Shown here: positions 20,799 to 32,365 of the stretch, piece after piece
Numbering within the stretch: the stretch's first letter is position 1
Layout of the letters: each line of letters opens with the position of its first letter
From: Erinaceus europaeus
Taxonomy: Eukaryota > Chordata > Mammalia > Eulipotyphla > Erinaceidae
Assembly (NCBI RefSeq): GCF_950295315.1
Contig: NC_080171.1
Span: 118,025,247 to 118,089,246, forward strand
Reading direction: 5' to 3'
DNA: 64,000 bases
Made by a program: the position numbers and the translations under genes
The notes under the pieces: model-generated
Told to the model about the DNA's origin: nothing
The model's database searches: none
Seen by the model: only the letters and a program-made list of their open reading frames with translations

Positions 20799-21799
20799 AA
20801 AGTGAGGATGTCTCATACCTTTTTGAAATATTAATATAATCTGTATAATATAAATAGGGATATCAGATTCTTCTATTCAGCATTTTCGTTACTATTCTTT
20901 ATTATTGTTTTTGTCTATCTAATCACTTTCCTGAATTAATCCTGTACTTTTTGTTGTATGTAACTACAGAAGTCTCTGCTAGTTTGACTTTGTAGTTAGC
21001 TAATGTGAAGAAAAAAGATTTATTGAAATAACTGGAACCTACATGTCTTCTCCATTTTCACCAAGCGACGGTGTATGTCTTTGCCGGGTAGTTTACAACT
21101 CTGTCTTATCCTTCCTAAGCTCAGTAATAGAGCATTTATTTGACCGCAAAAGGATAGGTTTGTTTTCAAACTGATACACTGGAGCTTAAGATTAGAGATT
21201 TTATTCTTCCAGTTGGTTGACTTTAAAAAGAAAAAGAAAACATTACTTCCATTCATGGCTGAGTAAACAATGAATATTTTCTTTCACCTAAGTGCTGGGT
21301 AAATTAGCATGATTCACGGTAAGTGTCCATTCACAGCTCACCTCACTTCTAGCCCCTGAGAGAAACTGCAGTCCCTTCCTACCACACCACCTCACAGTTA
21401 CCACAAGCTGCCTCGCCTCACAGAGTTAACACACAGGGCTGGGCCTGCCCACTGAGTGAAAGGGCAGCTTGAAGGACTGCACATCAATCCGGTTCCCACT
21501 CCAGGAGGACTCCATGCCTCCCAGGTGCTGCCTGCTGGTACTCTAGACTGAGTTGCATTCATTTCAAGAAAACAAACATCAAGAGTCTGGTAAGTCAGAA
21601 GTAGAAAGCCTGTTCCAAGTTTGTTCCCTTACTTTAGATAATCCATAAAAACAGTGGCTTTACTCTTCCGGGTTTCAATCTGCTAAATAATCTTTAGGAA
21701 AGCAGTGTTTTGTTATCTATCCATCTATCTTCACTTCTCTCTCTCACAGAGACTATTATAAAAAGAGCTATACAGCAAAAAAATATATATATATTCTCT
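20799..21799. other. Unannotated stretch
   Basis: AT-rich to 21300, then mixed. No recognised repeat or coding signal up to the start of an old L1. Confidence 0.4.
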
Positions 21800-22877
21800 A
21801 TAAGACAGAAAGGCGCTACTTCAGAAAAATATTTGCAAATCATGTATCTTATGTCAAATATATATAAGGAGATCATAACACTCAATAGCCAAAAAAAATG
21901 TTCAATGGAAAAATCTAGACAGGTATTTTTCCAATAAAAATATGCATGTGAACAACAGTTACACAAAAGCAAATACTCAATATCACTAATCAAAACGCAA
22001 ATCAGAGCAGATGTAAGATAGTACCTCATACCTGTTATATGGGGTTTCTTTTTAGTTTCTTTTTCTGTTTTAATCATTTTATTAGAGGGTCAGTGATTGA
22101 CATCTGAGTATAATTTGTCACCTCCCCATAATAAGTGTCTGCAAAACATTCTCACCCCCAACTTAGATTGTGATATGTTTATTACCCAAAAGACAAGAAA
22201 CAGAATGTCTTGGGAAGAATATGGAGGAACGGGGAACTTTGTGCAATCTGGCAGTGTATAGACTGCTATTTCTATGACAGCATCGAGGTTGCTCGAAAAA
22301 TCAAAATTAGAGCTTCTATGTGAGTCAACAATTCCATGGAGTACCTCCATGAAGAAAGCAGGAACACTAATACGGAGAGACACATGCAACTCCCTGTCCC
22401 CTCAACATGATTTACAACAGCAGCGACAGGACAAGCTGAAATGTCCACTACTTGATGAACAGGTAAAGATGATGTGATCTAGAGAGAGACTTTATCCGGG
22501 TATTAAAGAGAAGGCAATTCTGACATTTGCAACTACTGGGATGAAACTTGAGAGCATTCTGCTAAGTGAAATGTGTCAGACAAAAACAAATCATCTCACT
22601 TATATGTGGAATTTTTTTTAAGGGGTGAGGGGAATGAGTGCAGAAAGCAGATCAGTGGTTGCCAAAGGAAGGAAATTATTGATGGCAAAATTAGATAAAT
22701 GGAATCAAAGGATACAAATCCACAGCTATAAAATAAGTAAGTGCTGGGCTAGGGAGATACCAAAATGATTATACGAGAAAGACTTTCATGCCTGAGGCTC
22801 TGAGGTCCCACATGCAATCCCACCAAAGCCAGAGTTAAGCAGTATCTCTCCCCCCCTTTCTCTCTCCCTCCCTCCCT

Positions 22878-22908
<31 letters not shown>

Positions 22909-23151
22909 CCTCTCTCTCTCTTTCTCTCACTCTCTCTCTCAACCTCTTTCTCTCTCTCAAAATAAATAAATAATTCCTGAAGGTACAACATATGACAGAA
23001 TATCTACAGTTACTAGTACTGTATTGCATAGTTGAAATTTAATGAGAGAGTAAATGTTAAAAACTCACCATCAGAGAGAAAAATAGATAACTATGTAGGG
23101 TAATGGATAGTAGCTAGACTTTTTGAGGTGATCATTTCAAATATTGAATTA
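21800..23151 (+). mobile_element. Old L1 (L1M-like) ORF2 end and 3' UTR, with internal insertions
   Basis: L1 order is kept: 'aaatatttgcaaatcatgta', 'caatatcactaatcaaaacg', 'tgatgaacaggtaaagatga', 'gcaactactgggatgaaact', 'ctcacttatatgtggaattt'. After an inserted SINE-C (22743-22977) come 'agttactagtactgtattg' and 'ggtgatcatttcaaatattg', typical L1M 3' UTR words. About 22055-22185 is an antisense piece of another L1 3' UTR. Confidence 0.8.
22743..22977 (+). mobile_element. SINE-C with expanded CT tract
   Basis: Head 'gctgggctagggagatacca', B-box region 'catgcaatcccaccaaagcc', a CT/CCCT tract of about 100 bp and an (AAAT)n tail. Nested in the old L1. Confidence 0.85.
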
Positions 23152-23262
23152 AACAGGCTGGTGGTATGAATTAACCTGCCAAAGTCCATGTCTAGCAAAG
23201 AAGCCAAAACTCCCACCTCTGCACCCCATAAAGAATTTGGATCCATACACGGCATCCTGCCT
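23152..23262 (+). mobile_element. L1-3E internal fragment
   Basis: Short piece of the module: 'ggtatgaattaacctgccaa' through 'ctgcaccccataaagaattt'. Confidence 0.7.
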
Positions 23263-23351
23263 ACAGTGGATACTCAATTCCCACACTTGAAATGCCACTC
23301 TGATTCTTTATGATTGAGCTTTCTGCCAGAGTCCAGTTCAAAGTGAAAAAA

Positions 23352-23648
23352 AGGAGGGTGGTGGGCAACGGTGTACCCAGTTAAGCATACATAGTACTAA
23401 GTGCAAGGACCCACGCAAGGATCTGGGTTCGAGGCCCCAGCTCCCCATCTGTAGCTGGAACCTTCACAAGCTGCAAAGCAGGTCTGCAGGTGTCCTTCTC
23501 TTTCTTTTTCCTCATCCTCTCTCAATTTCTCTCTGTCCTATCCTATAAAATTTTAAAAAGTAAAATAAAATGGCCACCAAGAGCAGTGGATTCATAACCA
23601 GCACCCAGCCCCATTAATAACCCTGGAAGCAAAAATAAAAATTAAAAA
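23352..23648 (+). mobile_element. SINE-A long form
   Basis: Somewhat decayed. B-box region 'ggttcgaggccccagctccc', (ACA) part lost, 3' block 'gagcagtggattcataacca' present. Confidence 0.85.
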
Positions 23649-23832
23649 ATTAATCAGACCAAGGAATTGCATCATAAAAGACAACCAGGACAAGCAGATG
23701 CATTCATAGAAGAGAAGGCAAAACAAGCTATCTTCCTCCTTCCCATACCACCAAATAGCTTTGAACCAACCTCAACTGACCACTAATATTTCCAGCCATA
23801 ATTTTGCTTGTTTCTATACAATGCTGAGTTTT

Positions 23833-23952
23833 CTTGGCTTGGCTTGGCTTGGCTTGGCTTGGCTTGGCTTGGTTTGGTTTGGTTTGGTTTGGTTTGGTTT
23901 GGTTTGGTTTGGTTTGGTTTGGTTTGGTTTGGTTTGGTTTGGTTTGGTTTGG
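23833..23952. repeat. Two-phase pentanucleotide repeat (CTTGG)8(TTTGG)16
   Basis: Eight CTTGG units switch once to sixteen TTTGG units without interruption, 120 bp in all. It abuts an antisense SINE-D, so it probably grew from that element's A/T-rich tail. Both strands give long meaningless open frames. Confidence 0.97.
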
Positions 23953-24075
23953 ATAAAGACAGAGAGAGAGAGAGAAAAGTAGAAGTACCCTTCAATGCTG
24001 TGGTGAAGGATGGGCTCAAACATACTTTGGCCGCACACATCACAAAGCAGCTCTCAGTCCAAGTAAACCATTTCA
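23953..24075 (-). mobile_element. SINE-D, antisense
   Basis: 'ggataaagacagagagagag', then 'gatgggctcaaacatacttt' (B-box complement) and a decayed head complement. Confidence 0.6.
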
Positions 24076-24798
24076 CCAACCCTGAGACGTTTCCAGATAG
24101 GACCGTCTTGGGGAACTGAACAAGTTGACTGGTTCCTTCTTCCTAAATTTCATGTGTTCATCTCAATCAGTAATTCTTAGTGGAGTCTGTGTGTGTTTGG
24201 GTTTTTTACTAAAATGTAAACCCTAAACTAAGTAGGATAATAATTAATAATAATAAAATAAGAATTCACTGAAGACTAAATAATGCTGAAACACCAAGAG
24301 CTCCGGAGCGAACTGGCGGGGAGGCTTGCCTCTGTGATACCAGCAAAAGCTGTGCTGGATGTGCACGAAGTCTGACCTCAGCAGCTCACTTGACCCTGGA
24401 AGGTTTCAGCCAGGAAAACTGTGAATCATTATAAAGCCCTTCAGTTTCTAGGGCACTCACTCAGCCGGATTCCTGAAGGCAAGAGAACAAAGAGCTGTTC
24501 TTCACATATTTTTGTTGGATACCCAGTATCTCTGGGAAAAAAAAAAAAAGGACAGGTAACTGTTCTAGCAGATTACTATTAAGGAAAAGTCAGGATTAGG
24601 GAGGAGGGAAGTAGCAGCAGGGCTGCGTAGCTGAAGTTGTGCAGCAGTTTGAAAGCTCAGCCTCCTGACAAGGCTCCCGGTCCCTGAGCACTTGGAGGGT
24701 AGAGGGGGCGCTGGAGAGAGCACCAGGCAGACACCACAACCACAGGAGTGGTGCACAAGCCTGCTAATGAAGCCCACGCTTGGCCCAGGGTGCCAACC

Positions 24799-24837
<39 letters not shown>

Positions 24838-25427
24838 TCTCTCTCTCCCTCTCTCTCTCTCCCCCTTCCAGCCCTGCTCAACCCAGTCAAGCCTGCTGAA
24901 CAATTTCTTCTCTGAAATCATCTCTTTGATGCAGCCTCACTTTGTGTTCAGTGACATGAAAGAGATACTGATGCTGATTATCAAAGGCATGTACTCCCGC
25001 CTGAGGGATGTAACTTTATCTCTTCCTCCGACTTCAACATCCTCCCACTGGGCCGAGGGTTGGTGGTTAAGTAGCACATCTTTTTTTCCCCCTACTAATT
25101 TCACATCAGATATTCATCTGAGTGGAGGGAGCAGGAATTAATACCTTCAGCTTGTAGGTCACACACAGGCCAACGTGCTTCATGGAGCTAACTGCCATGT
25201 ACGTTGAGAGAAAGCTGACACCACAGGACTTGGAAGGAGCAAGTTTGGCTCCAGAAGCCTCTCTGCACAGCCAGTTAGCAGCTGAGGGCTCTTTGCACAC
25301 AAGCCTCCCTCATGTAGATGTGCCTTTCGGTCAGTTCTGTGGAAATCTGGGCAATAAAAATATTGTTATAAAATATTTTATATTAATAACTATGAAAATA
25401 TTGACAATGTAACAACCATTAAACTGT
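24076..25427. other. Mostly unannotated; (CT)n at 24801-24863
   Basis: About 1.3 kb without a recognised interspersed repeat, apart from the CT microsatellite. The segment at 24625-24800 before the CT tract could be a heavily decayed SINE head. No protein recognised. Confidence 0.4.
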
Positions 25428-25626
25428 CCTTTTATTTACTTATTATTGGATAGAGACCATGAGAAATTGAGAGGGGTGAGGGAGATAGAGAGGTAACGAG
25501 ACACCTGCAGCACTGCTTCACCACTCATGAAGCTTTCCCCCTGCAGGTGGGGTCCAGGGGCTTGAACCTGGATCCTTGTGTACTGTAATATGTGTGCTTA
25601 ACCAGGTGCACCACCACTTGGCCCCC
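25428..25626 (-). mobile_element. SINE-B, antisense
   Basis: 'ggatagagaccatgagaaat', 'aagctttccccctgcaggtg', head complement 'gtgcaccaccacttggcccc'. An imperfect direct repeat 'ccattaaactgtcc'/'ccattataactgttc' flanks it. Confidence 0.88.
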
Positions 25627-25685
25627 ATTATAACTGTTCTATTTGATTTAAATTGTAATTTCCTCAGAATAAATGATATGTTTCT

Positions 25686-25967
25686 GGGAGTCGGGATGTA
25701 GCACAGCGGGTTAAGCGCAGGTGGCGCAAAGCACAAGGACTGGCATAAGGATCCCGGTTCGAACCCCGGTTCCCCACCTGCAGGGGAGTCGTTTCACAGG
25801 TGGTGAAGCAGGTCTGCAGGTGTCTATCTTTCTCTCCTCCTCTCTGTCTTCCCCTCCTCTCTCCATTTCTCTCTGTCCTATCCAACAACGACAACAACAA
25901 TAATAACTACAACAATAAAACAACAAGAGCAACAAAGGGAATAAATGAATAAAATAAATATTTTTTT
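25686..25967 (+). mobile_element. SINE-A with exact 15-bp target duplication
   Basis: Direct repeat 'aaatgatatgtttct' at 25671-25685 and 25968-25982. Complete head, middle, AAC part and AAATA tail; a relatively recent insertion. Confidence 0.96.
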
Positions 25968-26221
25968 AAATGATATGTTTCTTTTCTGTACCAGCCTAAT
26001 TATTGTTTGTTCTAGATAGTCAAGATATCAAGTAGCCCTAACAGGGGTAAGTAAATGAAACTGCATGTTTATAGTGGAATTAGATGTATTTTTAAAAAAA
26101 CACTTTTAGAATAATATTTCAGGTCAGGCAAAATTGTTCATCAAAGTCACTAATAGGAAAATCAATGCTAAGACAGTGGCCTCAGGATGATTTCAGGTCT
26201 GTGAACATAAAATAAGTAAGT

Positions 26222-26500
26222 TGGGAGTCGGGCAGTAGTACAGCAGATTAAGCACAGGTGGTGCAAAGCGCCAAGGACCAGCTTAAGGATCCCGGTTCGA
26301 GCCCCCAGCTCCCCACCTGCAGGGGAGTCGCTTCACAGGCGGTGAAGCAGGTCTGCAGGTGTCTATCTTTCTCTCCCCCTCTCTGTCTTCCCCTCCTCTC
26401 TCCATTTCTCTCTGTCCTGTCCAACAACAATGACATCATTAACTACAACAATAAAACAACTAGGGCGACAAAAGGGAAAATAAATAAATATTTAAAAATT
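26222..26500 (+). mobile_element. SINE-A
   Basis: Complete copy starting 'gggagtcgggcagtagtaca', with 'aaataaataaatatttaaaa' tail. Approximate flanking repeat around 'ataagtaagt'. Confidence 0.92.
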
Positions 26501-26520
26501 ATTTAAAAAATAATAATAAG

Positions 26521-27140
26521 TGAGTCAAGAATATGTCATCTGTGTACAGAAGAGAACCTGGAAAGAATTCCACCAAATTTACGACAATTGTCACAGCAGA
26601 GTCATGGGAACCGTGCACAGCCTTCCTGGAATGAGCTTTGCTTTTATTTGTGTTCTAATTTGTCCACAATGTTCATTACTTCCTAGTGTTATAAATGTTT
26701 AGGATTGGCACTGGATGATGGATAGCAAGGAAAAGAAAAACACCTTTTTTAAGAAATTGTCCATGCGTGACTATAAAACACAGAATAGCACATAAGGATC
26801 ATTTTCCGATCACTTTTATCACATTTTTTAAAGACTGAGTGATGTAGTGGACCTTTTTTTATATACCTGTTAATTAGATCTTCTGATTCACTTATCCCTT
26901 GGCATCAACAGTCAGGGTTAGATATCTCAAATCAACTGTGAAAACTGAGTCTACTTCAAAGTCATTTTTAAATAGGCTCTTCCTGGAGGAGTGTGTTAGG
27001 ACCACACACTTTTGTTGCTCTGATTCTGGGATTAATGAGGTAATGGAGGGAAATTGTACTTCAGAACTCAACATGCAAATGTAGCTCACAACTGCCTGGC
27101 ATTCTTTGGGGGTTTTGTTTGCTTGCTTGCTTTGTCTTGT
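26521..27140. other. Unannotated stretch
   Basis: No recognised repeat. Short open frames only. Confidence 0.4.
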
Positions 27141-27995
27141 CTTTTATTGGTGATTTAATTATGATTGAAAGATTGTGGGATAAGAAGGGTACAATTGCAT
27201 ACAATTCCCACCACCAGAGTATCATATTCCATGCCTCTCATTGGAAACTTCCCTATTCTTTATCTCTCTGGGAGTATGGAACAGAGATCTTTATGGGGTA
27301 CAGAAGGTGAAAGGTCTGGCTTCTATAATTGCTTCTCTGCTGGACACAGATGTTGACAAGTCAATCCATACCCCCATCCTGTTCATATACTTCCCTGCTG
27401 GGCTAGCATGAGGGTGTTTCTTCCCGAGCACGTGCTCTCTGGGTTGGAGATAACTCGACCAGAGCCAACCTGGGCTGCTGCTTACTCAGCCGCGTGGGCG
27501 AGAGACCAGGAACTCATAGCAGAGCGGGATACAATGTGTCTTTATTGATCAGAGACAACGCTTTTATATATTTAGAACCAGAAGTGGCAAGTCAGAAAAG
27601 GAAATGGCTAGGAAATGGAGTGGAGAAAAGGAAAGAGCAAGAAGGTAGAAAGCTTCCATAGCAATGGTTGCTAGGGTTTTAACTGGCGGGATTAATGTAC
27701 CCTGCAGGCAGAGTGGGTCTCGAGGTAGAAAGAAGACAGATCAGGCAAAACAACGATTATGTAAATAGGCCAAACTATCAACAATGCAGCATGGAGTAAG
27801 GGGAGCTGGTTTAATGCCCAACATTTCCCTAGTGGAGTAGGACTCAGGGAGGTGAGGTTCTGGGACATATTGGTGAGGTCATCTTCCAGGGAAGTTGACC
27901 AGGGAAGGTTGGTGCCATGGTAGCATCTGCAACTTGGTGGCTGAAAGCATTAAGATATAAAGCAGGACAAATTGTTTAGTAATTGCTGCCTGGCA
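27141..27995 (-). mobile_element. L1-3E 3' end, antisense, split by a solo LTR
   Basis: Complement of the terminal module from the 'attggtgatttaattatga' end to 'gctgaaagcattaagatata'. Bases 27396-27823 are an ERV LTR inserted later; removing it restores the usual module order. Confidence 0.88.
27396..27823 (-). mobile_element. Solo LTR, same ERV family (copy 3), nested in an L1
   Basis: 428 bp with termini TGCTGGGC...GCCCAACA. The flanking hexamers are 'cttccc' (27390-27395) and 'tttccc' (27824-27829), a 6-bp duplication with one change. On the minus strand a TATA-like 'atatataaaag' precedes AATAAA (27546-27541), as in an LTR U3-R. No internal viral genes are attached. Confidence 0.88.
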
Positions 27996-28041
27996 TTCTA
28001 ACCCTCTGTCTACCTTTGCTGTTAGATGTGAGTTTCAAACC

Positions 28042-28190
28042 CGCAGTGGAGCTAGGGAGATAGTTCAATCATACAGCTCAGAATTTACAAACCTGAAGCC
28101 CTGTGTTCTATCCCAGACGCTATATATGTCAGAGTTGAGTGACGCTTAACTTTTTCTTTCTCTCATTCCCATTTACCTCTTGGGGGGTGG
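28042..28190 (+). mobile_element. SINE-C/E-like, decayed
   Basis: 'ggagctagggagatagttca' head and 'ccctgtgttctatcccagac' B-box region, then a CT-rich end. Confidence 0.55.
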
Positions 28191-28199
28191 GATAAATCA

Positions 28200-28495
28200 T
28201 TGGGAGTCGGGCAGTAACGCAGCAGGTTAAGCGCAGATGGCACAAAGTGCAAGGACCAGCGTAAGGATCCCGGTTAAAGCCCCCGGCTCCCCACCTGCAG
28301 AGGAGTCACTTCACAAGCAGTGAAGCAGATCTGCAGGTGTCTGTCTTTCTCTCCCCCTCTCTGTCTTCCCCTCCTCTCTCTATTTCTCTCTGTCCTATCC
28401 AACAACTATAACATCAATAACAACAACGATAACTACAACAATAAAAAAAACAAGGGCAACAAAAGGGAATAATAAGTAAATATAAGAAAAAAAAG
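28200..28495 (+). mobile_element. SINE-A
   Basis: Complete: 'gggagtcgggcagtaacgca', CT-rich middle, 'caacaactataacatcaata', AATA-rich tail. Confidence 0.92.
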
Positions 28496-28636
28496 AATAA
28501 TTAATTAAATGTTCAACCAGAAGTGGAAGAATGAAGGATGTGTTGCCCCTACCCATGGCCTCACTGAAGATGGCTGGAAGCCTGTGAGATATCTGAGAAA
28601 AATCTGAGAACCTAGTGTTAGACAGAAGGTCACAAG

Positions 28637-28780
28637 TGGGGGGGGGGGTGTTGATAGCATAATGGTTATGCAAAGAAACTGTCATGCCTGAGGTTCCAAA
28701 GTCCCAGGCTCAATCCTCTCCCACCCTCCTGCAACCACCATCAGCCAAAGCTGAGCAGTGCTGGGGGTAGGGGACAAGAA
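28637..28780 (+). mobile_element. SINE-C
   Basis: 'gatagcataatggttatgca' head, 'cccaggctcaatcctctccc', 'agctgagcagtgctggggg'. A poly(G) run marks the start. Confidence 0.85.
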
Positions 28781-28934
28781 GAGGGGAGGAAGAAGGTCAA
28801 AAGTGGGGGCAACCCAGAGAAATCTTTGGGCAAAGATAGCCAAACAGAGAAGATTCTCAGTATCTAGGCCAACAGAGTCATCACTCTAGTGGGCACCATG
28901 AAAAAAAGAAATTGTCAGTTAGAAAATATGAGAG

Positions 28935-29089
28935 GGGGGTGGGAGAGATAGCATAATGGTTATGCAAACAGACTCTCATGCCTGAGGCTTCAAAAGTTCC
29001 ATGTTCAATCCCCCACACCACCATAAGCCAGAGCTGAGCGATGCTCTGGTGTTTTTCTCTGTCTCTCTCAAAAATAAAATTAAGAAAAA
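28935..29089 (+). mobile_element. SINE-C with exact 14-bp target duplication
   Basis: Direct repeat 'agaaaatatgagag' at 28921-28934 and 29090-29103. The right-hand repeat overlaps the target site of the next L1 insertion, so this SINE was already present when that L1 arrived. Confidence 0.95.
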
Positions 29090-29110
29090 AGAAAATATGA
29101 GAGTAAAATT

Positions 29111-30889
29111 ATTTTTTTTGCTTTTATTTATTTTTTATTTATAAAAAGGAAACACTGACAAAACCATAGGATAAGAGGGGTACAACTCCACACAATTCCC
29201 ACCACCAGAACTCTGTATCCCATCCCCTCACCCAATAGCTTTCCTATTCTTTATCCCTCTGGGATCATGGACCCAAGGTTATTGTGGGATGCAGAAGGTC
29301 GAAGGTCTGACTTCTGTAATTGCTTCCCTGCTGAACATGGGCATTGACAGGTCAATCCATACTCCCAGTCTGCCTCTCTCTTTCCATAGTAGGGCGGGGT
29401 TCTGGGAAAGTGGGGCTCCAGGACACATTGGTGGGGTTGTCTGTCCAGGGAAGTCTGGTTGGCATCATGCTAGCATCTAGAACCTGGTGGCTGAAAAGAG
29501 AGTTAACATATAAAGCTAAGCAAATTGTTGACTAATCATGAACCTAAAGGCTGGAATAGTTCAGATGAAGAGTTGGGGGGTCTCCTTTTTGTAGATAGCT
29601 AGTAGGTATATTTTAATTATATTCCAAAGGGCCTGTGTCTATTCTAGTATCTTTTTTCTCCCCCCCCCCCATCCTGAAATCTGATATGCAGGTGGATCCA
29701 AGTTATTTTCTGGGGAGATGATGTCATGGCTGGAAAAAGGACCAGAAAGCTGGATCAGGGAAGAGAGTAGCTCCCAAATATGGGAAAGGTGTATAAATAT
29801 TGTTGACTATAAATCCTAACAACGAGATATTTCAAAGTTAACGCAATTGTCAAATAATGTGATTATAGCAATAACTATCTATTGCCTTCTTAAACCCTAA
29901 GACAGCAGGAACCTCCCACTTCCTCTACAGAGCCTATATTTCCCCAGTCCCGGAACCTCAAGGGCGGGGCTCACTTGCCTGCATGCTTCCCTCAGTTCAT
30001 ACCAAATGATATTGCATCCACCGATCCCAACCTAATCAATGCAACAAGTACCACCTCAGCGTGCTTCACCTCAGACTGTGTCCAGAGATGTCAGGTGTGG
30101 AATGTCAACCCTTCAGCCTCATTACTCAGGTGAGACCTTTCCTTTCATAGGATTCTCTAATTCCATTCCAGATGGTTCACTTCCTAACAAAGTCCCAAAA
30201 CCTAGATATAGAAGAGGTCCCATGAGATAGAGCATATGTACACATGTATCCATAAATCAGAGCAAAATATATACCTGAAAGCAAAAGTATACAATAGTCT
30301 GCGGTGAGTCAGTATAAAGTTCATAATGAAATACTGTCTACTTAGACTTAGATGCCCTCTTACCTCCTTCCTATTAGAGTTCTCTCACTCACTGCAAAGT
30401 CAACCTTATCAAAGCAAGGACTGCAAAAGCTGAATAAGGCAAGAGACTGGCATACTTTAACAATGACTCTTTAGTCAGTATCAGGCCATCCCATCAGCTG
30501 GGGCCCTATTCGGGGAGTCCTGAGATTCCCAAACAGACATGATGGGCCTAGACCTCAAATTAATCTCTCTCTCCATTATTACCAGTCTTCTCTATCAGGA
30601 ACAACACAATAGACCCCTTTGTGAGCCCCCATAGGACCTTGCCCTCAACTTAGATCAACAACGGTAGAGAATGTCCGATCCTCTAAAGGGAGGCTGGACA
30701 ACATACTCTATGCTACACCTGAGGAAGATGGGTCCTGATATTGAGGCAGCCTGGAACGTTCCTACTCATGACCACAGAATGTGAACTCAGATCTACAGGG
30801 ATGCAGAGGTCACATGGGCTCCTAAGCTGAATATGGACCCCAGATCACATCAAATCGATGCGGTTTACAGTCAACACTATTTATACCCC
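29111..30889 (-). mobile_element. L1-3E copy with inverted 5' part (twin priming), 12-bp target duplication
   Basis: Exact direct repeat 'gagagtaaaatt' at 29099-29110 and 30890-30901. 29111-29812 is the L1-3E 3' UTR on the minus strand, with its poly(A) end at the left. 29815-30889 is the next upstream part of the same UTR in plus orientation, matching 54590-55080. The word 'cagtcaacactatttata' near 30870 recurs, inverted, at the junction near 29795-29810. This is the standard outcome of twin-primed target-primed reverse transcription. Confidence 0.93.
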
Positions 30890-30935
30890 GAGAGTAAAAT
30901 TCTACGAATATCTTCTTTCTCTTAGCTACTTAACA

Positions 30936-31735
30936 TGACTAGTTTATTTTTTTTCTGTATTTTCTTTATTTTATTTTTTTTATCACTCCAGTCACCAAAG
31001 GTCTGTGTCCCCACTCCTATAGATAACCACTATATTTCTCCCACAGTCTTAAAAATAGGTTGGCATTTTGTTTTCACAGTTGCATCTGGAATTCTCTACA
31101 CTCTGCGTATGAGTGACACCACTCTGTAGCTGTCCTTCTCCTCCTGACTTGCTTCACTGAGCAGCAGCATCTCCAATTCCATCCACTTTCTCCCAAAGGA
31201 CACAATGCCATCCCTCATTATTGCTGCCTTAATACTCTGTTGAGTAGATAGCCCATAACTTTTTTATCCAGTCACTTGTCAAAGGGCATTTGGGTTGTTT
31301 CCAGGTTTTTGCTGTTGGGAGTAAAGCTGCTATGAACATGGGGGTGTGTGCATCCCTTTGAATTCGTGTTGTAACATTTTTTGGGTACATGCCAGCAGTG
31401 GAATTGCCGAGTCATATGGCCTTCCCATTGTCTTTGTTTAAGGATTCTCCATACAACTGTATCTCTGGGGGGGGGAGAATAAATAAATAAATGCAGTAGA
31501 GAATCTAGCGTGGTTGGTCCAGTTTGCACTGCCACCAGCAGCACAGTCAAGTTGTTCTCTCTCTACACTCTCCAACACTTATCTTCACCTGTTCTACTGA
31601 TGGAGCCCATTCTCACAGGTGTGAGGTGGGGTCTTAATTTGCATTTCTCTGATGATGACTGAATGAGAACACTTCTGCCTCTGTCTGTGGGCCGTGTGTA
31701 TCTTGTTGCATCTAGAAGCACATGCTATACGTAAG
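30936..31735 (-). mobile_element. L1 ORF2 end and 3' UTR, antisense
   Basis: Complement of L1 order: 'gcgtatgagtgacaccactc', 'gacttgcttcactgagcagc', 'tgtcaaagggcatttgggtt', 'gctgctatgaacatgggggt', 'tttgggtacatgccagcagt', 'cacaggtgtgaggtggggtc'. A short 'gagaataaataaataaatg' insert sits near 31475. No intact frame. Confidence 0.88.
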
Positions 31736-31825
31736 TATAATCTGTTCTCTTGCAGGCACATATTCCTGGATATCCACCCAACTTTTCCCATTCAACAAGA
31801 GATGGAAGGACTCTATCAGAACCAA

Positions 31826-32365
31826 CTATGGGCTTGGCAGATTGCTCAGTTGGAGAACAAAGGCCTTGGGAGATGGGCAGTGCTGCACCCAGTTCAGCGC
31901 ACACAGTACCAAATGCAAGAACCCGAACCAGGATGTGGGCTCCAGCCCTGCTCACCATCTGCAGTGAGGACACTTCACAAGCAGTGAAGCAGGACTGCAG
32001 GTGTCTGTCTCTCTCCTTCTCTCTCTCCCCTTCTTTCTCAATTTCTCTCTGTCCTATCTAATGAAAAGGAAAAAAAGAAGAAAAAAAAAAAAGGCCTCCA
32101 AAAGCAGTGGATTCGTAGTACCAGCACCAAGCCCCAGCAATAACCAATAATCCTAGAGGCAAACAGAGATAGAGGGAGAGAGAGAGAGAGAGAGAGAGAA
32201 GGCCTTGCATGCCTATGCCTCCAGGTTTGATAGCTGGTAGTGCACATTTCCTAAACTGAACAGTATTCTCTCTCTCCCTCTCCCTCTACTTCTCCCTCCC
32301 CTTCTTCCTCTCTTTCTCCTCTCTCTCTCTCTCTCTTTCTCATAAAAATAAACAAATAGTTTTTT
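31826..32365 (+). mobile_element. Older tRNA-like SINE split by a SINE-A
   Basis: Head 'cttggcagattgctcagttg' (31830-31859) and body 'catgcctatgcctccaggtt' plus CT tract and 'ataaaaataaacaaatag' tail (32208-32365) join across the younger insertion at 31869-32198. Confidence 0.7.
31869..32198 (+). mobile_element. SINE-A long form, nested
   Basis: Flanked by 'aaggccttg' (31860-31868 and 32199-32207) inside another SINE. The 3' block is present and its tail has turned into an AG repeat. Confidence 0.85.

Noticed and set aside
24703..24712. AGGGGGCGCT, a partial CTCF core
   Set aside because: The upstream half of the motif does not fit, unlike the site at 33169-33185.
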